Source of the DNA: Oscillospiraceae bacterium
GTDB lineage: Bacteria > Bacillota > Clostridia > Oscillospirales > Ruminococcaceae
Reading direction: 5' to 3'
NCBI GenBank assembly: GCA_018110905.1
Contig: JAGBAZ010000040.1
Location: 19,223-83,222 of the forward strand
DNA length: 64,000 nt
The notes under the pieces are model-generated. The model was given only the letters and a program-made list of their open reading frames with translations. It was not told the origin of the DNA and did no database searches. The translations under genes were made by a program, and so were the position numbers. Below are positions 1-7,342 of the stretch, in pieces. The stretch's first letter is position 1; the number at the start of each line of letters is the position of its first letter.

Positions 1-198
1 GAAGAACCCGCTGAAGATTACGGCATTGTTAAAACAAAACAGTTCAGAGTCAATCCCATGGACGTCCAGGAGGCAATTCTTCAGATGAACCTTCTCGGAC
101 ATGACTTCTTTATGTTCCGCAACGCGGAAACAGGGGAAATCAACGTTGTTTATAAACGCAACGACGGAGATTACGGCGTTCTTGAACCCATCGATTAA
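1..198 (+). CDS. hpf: Ribosome hibernation promoting factor, C-terminal part
   Basis: Only the last 65 codons are in the window; the start lies upstream. The peptide carries the pattern of the long-HPF C-terminal dimerisation domain: KTKQFRVNPMDVQEAILQM, then LLGHDFFMFRNAETGEINVV, then YKRNDGDYGVLEP. Long HPF binds the 30S subunit and dimerises 70S ribosomes into inactive 100S particles in stationary phase. The N-terminal S30-binding domain cannot be seen. A strong terminator follows. Identification rests on the conserved NPMDVQEAI..LGHDFF..RN core. Confidence 0.85.
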   Translation, partial: EEPAEDYGIVKTKQFRVNPMDVQEAILQMNLLGHDFFMFRNAETGEINVVYKRNDGDYGVLEPID

Positions 199-270
199 GC
201 GTGAAAAAGGCACCCGTACAGCCTTTTTTGAATAAATGTAAGCGCAGAAAAAACCGCAACCGAACAAAAT

Positions 271-298
271 GCCGGAGCCTTTGGCTCCGGCATTTTTT
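271..298. terminator. Bidirectional terminator between hpf and the convergent HAD gene
   Basis: GCCGGAGCC, loop TTT, GGCTCCGGC, then ATTTTTT. On the minus strand the same hairpin is followed by ATTTTG, so it can also end the convergent HAD gene, whose stop codon lies inside the T-run. Confidence 0.85.
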
Positions 299-1115
299 AT
301 CTTTCAAGAGAATATTTTTCCGCAATATGATTTTTCCTTGCGGTAAGAAGGATTTCCGCCGCTTCGCAAAAACCTTCGCCGCCGTTATAGGTTGTTATGT
401 ATGTGGGGAGATGTTTTACATGTTCGGCATATTTCATAAAGTTTGCAACGCCGCAGGCCATCGGGAAAAATCCGAACATCTCTTCGTCATTGGCGGCATC
501 GCCGAAATAGATAACGCATTCCTCCGGGTTTTTAACGCCGTAATGCTCCTTGAGATAAAGAAGGCTCATGGGGAGCTTATCGTAATCTCCGAACCAGGTG
601 TTGACGTGTATAGAACTTATGTTGCCCTTTGCGCCGATAGCTTTTACTGCATCAAGAACCTCTTTTGCTTCTTCAAAAGTAAGCTTATCGTCCTCGTCTT
701 CCGCATAGTTGAAGGCAAAATCGTTAAAACGGCTGTATTGGTCTATACTTACCTTTATTTTAGGGTTTTTTGCAAGAGCGGTTTCACGGATCTTTTCATG
801 GACGGAATATCTGTCCTTCGGAACGGAAGGGTGAACGAATTCTTTCCTTGAACCGTTTTCGAGGTAATAAACAACGCTTCCGCTTTCAACGATTATTGCA
901 TCGACGGGCCAATCGGTTATGGCAACGGAAGCCCAGCCGGCAGTTCTTCCGGTGACGGGAATAAGGATATAGCCTGCCTCGCGGAGTTTCCAGAGCATTT
1001 CATAAACTTTCGGAGAAATGCGTCCGTCCTCTCCGGTAAGAGTTCCGTCAATATCGGTAAGTATATATTTTATATTCAAAGCCTCGGCTTTTGTAATTTC
1101 GTTAATGTTTTTCAA
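297..1115 (-). CDS. HAD-superfamily hydrolase, sugar-phosphatase-like
   Basis: A 272-residue cytosolic HAD phosphatase. Motif I is DIDGT at residues 21-25 (nucleophile Asp21, acid/base Asp23), motif II is VTGRT near residue 53, and a C-terminal GDAANDEEMF supplies the magnesium-binding acidic pair. The large cap between motifs II and III (aromatic, with VHPSVPKDRYS) fits the C2-cap Cof/mannosyl-3-phosphoglycerate-phosphatase type rather than the small beta-PGM type. The substrate is not evident. The start is TTG at 1115, placed behind AAAGGAG; no ATG is available. It is convergent with hpf and divergent from the deacetylase. Confidence 0.8.
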   Translation of the reverse strand: MKNINEITKAEALNIKYILTDIDGTLTGEDGRISPKVYEMLWKLREAGYILIPVTGRTAGWASVAITDWPVDAIIVESGSVVYYLENGSRKEFVHPSVPKDRYSVHEKIRETALAKNPKIKVSIDQYSRFNDFAFNYAEDEDDKLTFEEAKEVLDAVKAIGAKGNISSIHVNTWFGDYDKLPMSLLYLKEHYGVKNPEECVIYFGDAANDEEMFGFFPMACGVANFMKYAEHVKHLPTYITTYNGGEGFCEAAEILLTARKNHIAEKYSLER

Positions 1116-1150
1116 AATGAAATATCTCCTTTAAAAATGGCATACAATTA

Positions 1151-1179
1151 ATATTAACCTTATATTTTAATTAAGTCAA
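1151..1179 (-). promoter_or_regulatory. Promoter of the HAD gene
   Basis: On the minus strand TTGACT (1174-1179), 17 bases, TAATAT (1151-1156), about 36 bases before the TTG start. Confidence 0.6.
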
Positions 1180-1206
1180 CACAAAATTTTTTCGGAAGGT
1201 GATTTT

Positions 1207-1920
1207 CTGAATATAAAATACAGCATTATAAAGATCCGTTTTCTGGTTTTTCCGGTGATACTTTTGCTTTTGAGCATGGCAATTTCAATTCCCGTGCTCA
1301 AAGCAGAAAAAGCTGATGCTAATGCGGTAAAAACGGTTTATTTTACATTTGATGACGGCCCTTCCGAAAGAACGGAAGAGATCCTTGATATCCTTTCGGA
1401 AGAAAATATAAAAGCAACTTTTTTTGTAATAGGCCCTTCGGACGAAAAAGCGGACGAAAGACTTTTTAGGATATACAGCGAAGGACATTCCATAGGGCTT
1501 CATACAATGAGCCACAGCTATGATAAAATTTATCTTTCGGAGGAAAGCTTCCTCGAAGATATTGAAGCGGAAAGAAAATGGGTCTATTCCGTGACCGGGG
1601 AGGAATGCAAAATTTTTCGTTTTCCCGGAGGAAGCAATAACTATGCCGCCCCGAAATGGCTTATCAAAGCGGTCAAAGATGAAACGAACAGGGAAGGAAT
1701 GCTCTGGTATGACTGGAACGCGGACGGAAGGGACAGCCTTGGCGAGCTTCTTTCTCCGGAGGAAATTGCCGAAAACGTTCTTTCTTCGGAATTTATCGGT
1801 AGCGAAACATTGATAGTCCTTCTCCATGACAGTGAAACAAGGACAACAACTCCGGCGGCTCTTCGGCTGCTGATTTCCGAATTCCGAAAAATGGGATATG
1901 ATTTCGGGAAACTTGGATAA
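1207..1920 (+). CDS. Secreted polysaccharide deacetylase (NodB domain), probable CTG start
   Basis: A carbohydrate esterase family 4-like deacetylase, probably acting on peptidoglycan or another N-acetylated cell-surface glycan. The NodB signature TFDDGPS supplies catalytic and metal Asp residues, HTMSHS the two metal histidines, and RFPGGSNN the third motif; VLLHDS near the end is the fifth. The first canonical in-frame start is GTG at 1255, but this truncates the signal peptide and has no Shine-Dalgarno. CTG at 1207 sits 4-5 bases after GGAAGGTGAT and gives NIKYSIIKIRFLVFPVI..., a complete signal peptide with a basic N-region (237 residues). I therefore call the CTG start; the frame is open throughout. 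Confidence 0.75.
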   Translation: MNIKYSIIKIRFLVFPVILLLLSMAISIPVLKAEKADANAVKTVYFTFDDGPSERTEEILDILSEENIKATFFVIGPSDEKADERLFRIYSEGHSIGLHTMSHSYDKIYLSEESFLEDIEAERKWVYSVTGEECKIFRFPGGSNNYAAPKWLIKAVKDETNREGMLWYDWNADGRDSLGELLSPEEIAENVLSSEFIGSETLIVLLHDSETRTTTPAALRLLISEFRKMGYDFGKLG

Positions 1921-1931
1921 ATGAAAAAATC

Positions 1932-1960
1932 TTTACATTTTAACCAGTTTTTGTTATAAT
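1932..1960 (+). promoter_or_regulatory. Promoter of the cytidylate-kinase-like gene
   Basis: TTTACA (1932-1937), 17-base spacer, TATAAT (1955-1960), starting just after the deacetylase stop codon. Confidence 0.7.
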
Positions 1961-2007
1961 ATTGTTGAAAATAATCTTTATTATTCACAATGAAAGGGGA
2001 TGCAAAA

Positions 2008-2610
2008 ATGATTATCACCATCGGAAGACAGTTCTGCAGCGGAGGAAGCGAAATCGGAAGAAAACTTTCTGAACGTCTTGGAATTCCTTATTACGACAAA
2101 AACCTTTATGAATATGCCGCAAAAAACCGCGGTTTCAGCACAAAATATGTCAGGGAAATTGAAGAAACGCCGACCGGAAGCTTTTTGTATTCCCTTGCAA
2201 TGTTTCCATACGTTGATTTCGGAGCAGATAATATGATACCTTCCGGAATTGCCATCGCGGCGGATCAGACAAACTATATTCTTGAAAAGGCAAAGGAAGG
2301 CCCATGCATTTTTGTAGGACGCTGTGCAGACAGCGTTCTTAGCGAGCGCAAGGATGTTTTTAACGTTTTTATCTATGCGGACCAGGAAACAAGACTCAAA
2401 AGAGCGATGGAACGCTATAATCTTTCCGAAAGGGAAGCGTTAAAATCCATCCAGCAAACGGATAAATACCGTGCTTCCTATTACAACATGAACAGCAGCA
2501 AAAAATGGGGTATGAAGGAAAGCTATCATATCATGCTGGATTCCGGAATGCTCGGAATTGACGGAATCGTTGATATCCTTGAAAAAATTTACAGAGAAAA
2601 AACAGAATAA
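2008..2610 (+). CDS. Cytidylate-kinase-like family protein
   Basis: A 200-residue P-loop NTPase-like protein of the cytidylate-kinase-like family that is common in Clostridia. The N-terminus is IITIGRQFCSGGSEIGRKLS, a nucleotide-binding loop, followed by YYDKNLYEYAA and later CIFVGRCADSVL, both typical of this family. It probably phosphorylates a nucleotide, but the substrate is unproven and it is not the housekeeping Cmk. The start ATG at 2008 is preferred over an in-frame ATG at 1990 because AAAGGGG (1993-1999) lies just upstream of the former and inside the latter. Monocistronic, with its own promoter and terminator. Confidence 0.8.
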   Translation: MIITIGRQFCSGGSEIGRKLSERLGIPYYDKNLYEYAAKNRGFSTKYVREIEETPTGSFLYSLAMFPYVDFGADNMIPSGIAIAADQTNYILEKAKEGPCIFVGRCADSVLSERKDVFNVFIYADQETRLKRAMERYNLSEREALKSIQQTDKYRASYYNMNSSKKWGMKESYHIMLDSGMLGIDGIVDILEKIYREKTE

Positions 2611-2641
2611 AAAAATCGGGCTTTGATAGCCCGATTTTTTT
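2611..2641. terminator. Bidirectional terminator
   Basis: AAAAATCGGGCT, loop, AGCCCGATTTTTTT: symmetric A- and T-tracts serve the two convergent genes. Confidence 0.9.
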
Positions 2642-3620
2642 ATACGTTCTTTTTATATCCGATTGAAAAATCAATGACATTTTCCGGTTCTTCGCCGCCT
2701 ATCCATCTAAGGGCGTTCTTCAGAATGAAATCACGGATTTTTCTTTCGAGAGGGCTTTTGAGCGAACAGGAGTTTCCCGCCGCATGGGGAGTTATAAGAA
2801 GTCTTTCCTGTTTCCAAAGGGGACTTTCCGCCGGAAGAGGTTCCGGAGTTGTTACATCAAGCCCGACCCCGAAAAATTTTCCTTCGGACATAACTTTAAG
2901 CAGAGCTTCCTGGTCAATAAGGCTTCCACGGCCGCCGTTTATAAGAACTGCATCGTCTTTCATAAGGCGAAGTCTGCGCTCATCAAAAAGTCCGATGGTT
3001 TCCGGGGTTTGCGGGAGAATTGAAATCACAAAATCCGCTTCGGGAAGTTTTTCATCGAGTTTTCCGAGAGTGAACATTTCGTCAAAAAAGTCCGGAAAAG
3101 CCCTTTCGGTGCGGCGGATTCCGATTATTTTTCCGACCATGGGACGAAGCCATTTTGCAAGGGTAGTTCCGATATCGCCGGCACCGAGGATAAGAACTGT
3201 GCTTTCTTCAAGGGGCTTGTCATAGCGGAGAATTTTCCAGTTTTCCTCGTTCTGCTGGTTGCGGTATTCGGGGATCCTTCTGCAAAGGGAAAGCATCATT
3301 CCAAGAAGATGTTCAGCAATTACGTTTCCGTAAACCCCGGTCATACAGCAAAGCTTTGCGCCTTCCGGAAAATTTCCGCCTTCAACATAATAGTTTACCC
3401 CTGAGGAGGAACTTTGGAGCATTTCAAGGTTTTCGCAATGCTGAAAATCTCCGTTGGGAACTTCGCCGATTATAAGGTTCGCGGTTTTAAGGGCGGAAAG
3501 ATATTCTTCCGGCTGTTCTTTTCTGTTGATAAAAGAGATATTGCATTTGTCTTTAACTGCGCAAACAAGCCTTTCTTTTGAAAGTTCATCATAGGGGAAA
3601 AGAACAAGAATATTTTTCAT
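2640..3620 (-). CDS. D-isomer-specific 2-hydroxyacid dehydrogenase, NAD-dependent
   Basis: A 326-residue cytosolic oxidoreductase. The Rossmann motif is ILGAGDIGTTLAKWL in the middle of the chain. The catalytic residues are visible as Arg in INGGRGSLID, Glu in TTPEPLPAES and His in ITPHAAGN, in the order of the family. The N-terminal catalytic lobe (MKNILVLFPYDELS) is short, as in glyoxylate/hydroxypyruvate reductase-like members rather than SerA, and there is no ACT domain. The substrate cannot be named. ATG at 3620 has AAAGGAG seven bases upstream. Single gene with its own promoter. Confidence 0.85.
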   Translation of the reverse strand: MKNILVLFPYDELSKERLVCAVKDKCNISFINRKEQPEEYLSALKTANLIIGEVPNGDFQHCENLEMLQSSSSGVNYYVEGGNFPEGAKLCCMTGVYGNVIAEHLLGMMLSLCRRIPEYRNQQNEENWKILRYDKPLEESTVLILGAGDIGTTLAKWLRPMVGKIIGIRRTERAFPDFFDEMFTLGKLDEKLPEADFVISILPQTPETIGLFDERRLRLMKDDAVLINGGRGSLIDQEALLKVMSEGKFFGVGLDVTTPEPLPAESPLWKQERLLITPHAAGNSCSLKSPLERKIRDFILKNALRWIGGEEPENVIDFSIGYKKNV

Positions 3621-3654
3621 AAAAATCTCCTTTGGGGGTTAAATCTCTTTCTGC

Positions 3655-3683
3655 AATATATCATATTAAAGATGTTTTGTAAA
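3655..3683 (-). promoter_or_regulatory. Promoter of the D-2-hydroxyacid dehydrogenase
   Basis: Minus strand TTTACA (3678-3683), 17 bases, TATATT (3655-3660). Confidence 0.6.
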
Positions 3684-3692
3684 TATAAAAAA

Positions 3693-3716
3693 ACTCCCTG
3701 CCAAAAGGCAGGGAGT
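3693..3716 (-). terminator. Terminator of the rpsF-ssb-rpsR operon
   Basis: Read on the minus strand: ACTCCCTGCC, loop TTTT, GGCAGGGAGT, then a run of T (3686-3692). Confidence 0.85.
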
Positions 3717-3750
3717 AATTTCAATTCGATTATCGGCTTCCCGTTTTCGA

Positions 3751-3996
3751 TTAGTCGGAAACGTAGGGAAGGAAAGCAAGATGACGTGCGCGTTTGATAG
3801 CGGTGGTCAGCTGGCGCTGATGGCGTGCGCAGGTTCCGGTTACTCTTCTGGGAATGATTTTGCCTCTTTCAGAGAGGAATCTTCTGAGACGGGGAACATC
3901 TTTGTAATCGATTTCAGCGATTTTATCAACACAGAAAGCGCAAACTCTTTTGCGGCTTCTTCTGTTGCGGTTCATGGGTCTTTCGGATCTTTCCAT
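3751..3996 (-). CDS. rpsR: 30S ribosomal protein S18
   Basis: An 81-residue basic protein with the S18 core [19 protein letters not shown] and [18 protein letters not shown], ending [19 protein letters not shown]. It keeps the paired cysteines (CAFC, and a Cys in TGTCARH) of the zinc-binding C+ form, often partnered in genomes by a C- paralogue. It sits on the platform of the 30S subunit beside S6. TAAGGAGG precedes the ATG. Last gene of rpsF-ssb-rpsR. Confidence 0.97.
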   Translation of the reverse strand: MERSERPMNRNRRSRKRVCAFCVDKIAEIDYKDVPRLRRFLSERGKIIPRRVTGTCARHQRQLTTAIKRARHLAFLPYVSD

Positions 3997-4055
3997 GATT
4001 CTTTTCCTCCTTATAGATTTTCAGTTAAACAAGAATTTTTTTGAGCTTCGCACTT

Positions 4056-4505
4056 TTAGAAAGGGAGATCCTCATCATCGATAACTGTGAAGTCATCAGC
4101 GGAACCTGCGGAATAAATAACAGGTGCCGGTTCGGCAATGGGCGGAGCAAACTCGTTTCTTTCGGTATGGAAAGAAGGAGCGCCTGCGTCTTTGCTTCTG
4201 GGAACAAACTCAACATTTTCAGCAACGATCTCTACGGATTTGCGTTTCTGTCCTGCTTTGTCTTCCCACATTCTGGTCTGAATGGAACCTTCGACAACGA
4301 TGGGGGAACCTTTCTGGAAATATTTGCAGACGAACTCGGCGGTGTTTCTCCATGCAACGATGTCGATCCAGTCGGTCTGACGGTCGGTTCCCTTGGAATA
4401 GGGACGGTCAACTGCGATGGTGAAGCTTGTTACGGCGATTCCGCTGCCGGTCTGACGAAGTTCAGGGTCGGCGGCAAGTCTGCCAATAAGGGTCGCTTTG
4501 TTCAT
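4056..4505 (-). CDS. ssb: Single-stranded DNA-binding protein
   Basis: 149 residues. The OB fold starts MNKATLIGRLAADPELRQT and continues through SFTIAVDR, DWIDIVAWRNTAEFVCKYFQKG and VEGSIQTRMWED. A flexible linker rich in Pro, Ala and Glu follows, then the acidic tip DDEDLPF that docks replication and repair partners. It protects single-stranded DNA as a tetramer. AAGGAGG lies upstream of the ATG. The location between rpsF and rpsR is the classic Firmicutes arrangement. Confidence 0.97.
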   Translation of the reverse strand: MNKATLIGRLAADPELRQTGSGIAVTSFTIAVDRPYSKGTDRQTDWIDIVAWRNTAEFVCKYFQKGSPIVVEGSIQTRMWEDKAGQKRKSVEIVAENVEFVPRSKDAGAPSFHTERNEFAPPIAEPAPVIYSAGSADDFTVIDDEDLPF

Positions 4506-4517
4506 AGGATTTCCTCC

Positions 4518-4811
4518 TTATTCTGCTTTTGCAACGATCAGGGAACGGATTACGCCGTCAGTGATGTTGTAGTGACGATCGAGCTCTGCCGGGAAGGAAG
4601 GAGCGCTGGTGAAGTTAACAAGCACATAGTAACCTTCGGTCTCGTAATTGATAGGATAAGCAAGTCTCTTTTTGCCCCATTCTTCAACACCGTCAACAGT
4701 AGCGTTTTCGGAGATAAGAGTGGTGAATTTTTCAACGAGAGCAGGGATTGCTTCCTCATTCTTGCAGCTGAGAACCATAACGGTTTCGTAGCTCTGGGAA
4801 AGTTTTGCCAT
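4518..4811 (-). CDS. rpsF: 30S ribosomal protein S6
   Basis: 97 residues: YETVMVLSCKNEEAIPALVEKF, then DGVEEWGKKRLAYPINYETEGYYVLVNF, then LDRHYNITDGVIRSLIV, the ferredoxin-like S6 fold. The start ATG at 4811 follows AAAAGGAGGTGT; an upstream in-frame start at 4847 would contain this ribosome binding site and is rejected. First gene of the operon. S6 with S18 can bind the leader RNA to autoregulate in many bacteria; see the leader hairpin. Confidence 0.97.
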   Translation of the reverse strand: MAKLSQSYETVMVLSCKNEEAIPALVEKFTTLISENATVDGVEEWGKKRLAYPINYETEGYYVLVNFTSAPSFPAELDRHYNITDGVIRSLIVAKAE

Positions 4812-4838
4812 CTTTGATACACCTCCTTTTGGACTTTG

Positions 4839-4855
4839 GCCCCGCATTGCGGAGC
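4839..4855 (-). promoter_or_regulatory. Hairpin in the rpsF leader, candidate S6:S18 autoregulatory site
   Basis: In the 80-base leader the minus strand reads GCTCCGCAATGCGGGGC, a short GC stem with a mismatch and a CCG on its 5' side, just before the ribosome binding site. S6:S18-binding leaders usually carry a CCG-containing hairpin here. Only position and CCG support the call. Confidence 0.35.
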
Positions 4856-4892
4856 AAGGATGTTCGCTTTAAGTCATAAAGCAACATTGTTT

Positions 4893-4921
4893 ATTATAAC
4901 AGCCGAAAACCGGCTTGTCAA
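4893..4921 (-). promoter_or_regulatory. Promoter of rpsF-ssb-rpsR
   Basis: Minus strand TTGACA (4916-4921), 17 bases, TATAAT (4893-4898): full consensus. The spacer holds an inverted repeat AGCCG-GTTTT-CGGCT. Confidence 0.85.
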
Positions 4922-4939
4922 CAAAAAAATCCGCTTATT

Positions 4940-5923
4940 TTAAAGAAAATTTTCGATTTCCGGAAGAACAAAAAATTCGGAGCTTACTATAAAGCCCGCA
5001 AGCGCAAAACTTGCAATAAAAGCAAGGGCAACGAAGATAATCGGAACAACAAGACTTGTTCCGCCTTTCTTCTGGAAGAAGGAAGAAATTTCTTTTTCGC
5101 CCTTGTCCGCAAGAAAAACGCGGGCTTTTTTGATGTTGCCGATAAGCTTCTGATAATAAAGTCGGTTGAAGAACATCATAAGAGCAATGCGGAGCACCCA
5201 TATAAGAAGGTTTGCGATTATGGAATAAATCGCAAGTTCTTCCTGGTGGGGAACGTTCCATATCATCTGGGAAAGCATTCCGAGTTCAATATACTGTTCC
5301 TGTATCATCTGGAAATCAAGAAGGAAAGTCGGAATGCTGAGGATCATTGTTGCAAGAAAAACGCAGATCCCGAGCCCATACATTTTGCGATAGAAAAGGT
5401 AATAGAAAGAAAAGATGAACGCGGAAAAGTTTGTGTCGAATTTTGCGCCTTTTGAAAAAGCCGCAAAACGGGGAAGAAAATAACCGACATTGCTGCGAAC
5501 GTAAATTGCGGCTTCCTTTGCGGAAATTCCGTCGAAGGAGGAAGAAAAACTTTCGGTAATTATGCGTTCACGTTCGCGCTGAAATTCTTCTTCGGAAGAA
5601 ATAATGCGGGGTCTTTCTTCGGAAAGGGGAGCTCCGCAGCCAAGACAGTAGCGGGAACTTCCGGGGTTTTCCGTTCCGCAGTTTGAACAGATAACGTTTT
5701 CCGCTTTTTCGCGTTCGATGTGTTCGTGTTTATGAACAGGCGGAATCACGGAACCTTTCCATTCAAAATTTTCGCCGTGCTTTGCTTCGTTTGCACAGGC
5801 AGAATGCTCTTTATAACAGTCGCGGTGGTGGGGAGTTCCGCATTCGGGACAGACGACAATGTCGTCACCTTCGGCAAAAATTTTTCCGCACCAGGGACAG
5901 GGATTTCCTAAAAAGTTTTGCAT
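4940..5923 (-). CDS. Zinc-ribbon/RING-like membrane protein (DUF2628-like)
   Basis: A 327-residue protein in three parts. Residues 1-45 hold a prokaryotic RING-like cluster, CPWCGKIF and CPECGTPHHRDCY with later cysteine and histidine. Residues about 78-100 form a zinc ribbon, CSNCGTENPGSSRYCLGCG. The C-terminal half has three to four hydrophobic segments resembling DUF2628 proteins. The soluble metal-binding head is probably cytosolic and the tail in the membrane; the role is unknown. ATG at 5923 follows AAAGGA; an in-frame start at 5941 lacks a site. No clear terminator separates its 3' end from the rpsF promoter. Confidence 0.7.
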   Translation of the reverse strand: MQNFLGNPCPWCGKIFAEGDDIVVCPECGTPHHRDCYKEHSACANEAKHGENFEWKGSVIPPVHKHEHIEREKAENVICSNCGTENPGSSRYCLGCGAPLSEERPRIISSEEEFQRERERIITESFSSSFDGISAKEAAIYVRSNVGYFLPRFAAFSKGAKFDTNFSAFIFSFYYLFYRKMYGLGICVFLATMILSIPTFLLDFQMIQEQYIELGMLSQMIWNVPHQEELAIYSIIANLLIWVLRIALMMFFNRLYYQKLIGNIKKARVFLADKGEKEISSFFQKKGGTSLVVPIIFVALAFIASFALAGFIVSSEFFVLPEIENFL

Positions 5924-5964
5924 AAGGATTCCTTTCGTCAAAAAAGTATAAATTTCTTTATTAT

Positions 5965-5993
5965 ATTATAAATTTTTGAAAAGAGAAAATCAA
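5965..5993 (-). promoter_or_regulatory. Promoter of the zinc-ribbon membrane protein
   Basis: Minus strand TTGATT (5988-5993), 17 bases, TATAAT (5965-5970). Confidence 0.6.
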
Positions 5994-6065
5994 ACCTTTT
6001 TAAAAATGTTAATAAATGTTTTACAATAATGGCAAAGAAATTTTTTGAAAAAACAAAGATTTCTT

Positions 6066-6094
6066 TTGACTATTGCGGTTAAATAATATATAAT
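6066..6094 (+). promoter_or_regulatory. Promoter of prfB
   Basis: TTGACT (6066-6071), 17 bases, TATAAT (6089-6094), 63 bases before the start codon. Confidence 0.75.
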
Positions 6095-6156
6095 ATACTG
6101 TTGTATTATGTAAACTTATGCCCAAAAGGGCTTTTACCGATTCGGAGGAATAAATA

Positions 6157-7296
6157 ATGCTTGAATTTGAAGAACTTAAACTCAGACTGGTTGCTCTTGA
6201 ACCGCAGATCGAAGATCTTAAAGATGCTCTTGGTCTTGAACAGTGCAAAGCCGAAGTAAGAAGACTTGAGGCCCAGCAGGAAGATCCAAACTTCTGGAAC
6301 GATGTTGAAACTTCCACCAAAGTTCAGCGTAAACTCAGCCAGCTCAACGGAAAAATCAATTCCCATAAGGACCTTGAAACCCGTTATGAAGACACCATGA
6401 CCCTTATCGAGATTGCTCTTGAGGAAAACGATCCTTCCCTTTATGACGAGGCTCTTCCCGAAGTTGAAAAACTTGAAAAAGATATCGATGAGCTCAAGCT
6501 CACAACTCTTCTCACCGGTGAATATGACGAAGGCAACGCTATCATCACTTTCCATGCCGGTGCAGGCGGCACCGAAGCACAGGATTGGTGCCAGATGCTT
6601 TACAGAATGTACACCTCCTGGTGCAACAAACATCCGGACCTCAAATATACTCTTGTTGACTGGCTCGACGGCGATGAAGCCGGCGTTAAATCCGCAACCA
6701 TCATTGTTGAAGGACCCAATGCCTACGGTTTCCTTAAATCAGAAAACGGCGTCCACCGTCTTGTAAGGGTTTCTCCTTTCGATGCTTCCGGCAGACGCCA
6801 GACTTCCTTTGCTTCTCTTGAGGTTATGCCGGAAATCGAGGACGACAAATCCATCGAAATCAAAGAGGACGATATCAAAATGGAAGTTTACCGCGCTTCC
6901 GGTGCGGGCGGTCAGAAAGTTAACAAAACTTCTTCCGCTGTTCGTCTTATCCATATTCCCACCGGTATCACCGTTTGCTCCCAGATCGAGCGTTCCCAGT
7001 ATCAGAACCGCGAAGTCTGTATGAACATGCTCCGTTCCAAACTTGTTGAAATCAAAGAACGCGAACATCTTGAAAAAATCGAGGATATCAAAGGCGTTCA
7101 GAAAGAGATCACTTGGGGAAGCCAGATCCGTTCCTATGTTTTCATGCCTTACACAATGGTAAAAGACCACAGAACAGGTTTTGAAACCGGTAATGTCCAG
7201 GCTGTTATGGACGGCGAAATCGACGGTTTTATCAACGCTTACCTCAAGCAGATGAACAAAGGTCAGTTCGAAGGCGGAAACGACGATTTGGTATAA
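6157..7296 (+). CDS. prfB: Peptide chain release factor 2, no programmed frameshift
   Basis: 379 residues. RF2 hydrolyses peptidyl-tRNA at UGA and UAA stops. The tripeptide anticodon SPF is at residues 206-208 and the catalytic GGQ at 251-253 (GAGGQKVNKT). The N-terminal helical bundle is rich in Glu and Lys. Most prfB genes carry an in-frame UGA near codon 25 that needs a +1 frameshift; here the frame is open from ATG (6157, after CGGAGGAA) through the equivalent region (DLKDALGLEQCKAEVRRLE), so this autoregulation is absent. Own promoter and terminator. Confidence 0.97.
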   Translation: MLEFEELKLRLVALEPQIEDLKDALGLEQCKAEVRRLEAQQEDPNFWNDVETSTKVQRKLSQLNGKINSHKDLETRYEDTMTLIEIALEENDPSLYDEALPEVEKLEKDIDELKLTTLLTGEYDEGNAIITFHAGAGGTEAQDWCQMLYRMYTSWCNKHPDLKYTLVDWLDGDEAGVKSATIIVEGPNAYGFLKSENGVHRLVRVSPFDASGRRQTSFASLEVMPEIEDDKSIEIKEDDIKMEVYRASGAGGQKVNKTSSAVRLIHIPTGITVCSQIERSQYQNREVCMNMLRSKLVEIKEREHLEKIEDIKGVQKEITWGSQIRSYVFMPYTMVKDHRTGFETGNVQAVMDGEIDGFINAYLKQMNKGQFEGGNDDLV

Positions 7297-7303
7297 TAAA
7301 AAT

Positions 7304-7328
7304 ACGGGCGGCAATGCCGCCCGTTTCT
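7304..7328 (+). terminator. Terminator of prfB
   Basis: ACGGGCGGC, loop AAT, GCCGCCCGT, then TTCTT: strong stem but a poor T-run, so some transcription into the next gene is likely. Confidence 0.65.
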
Positions 7329-7342
7329 TATAGGTGATTATT

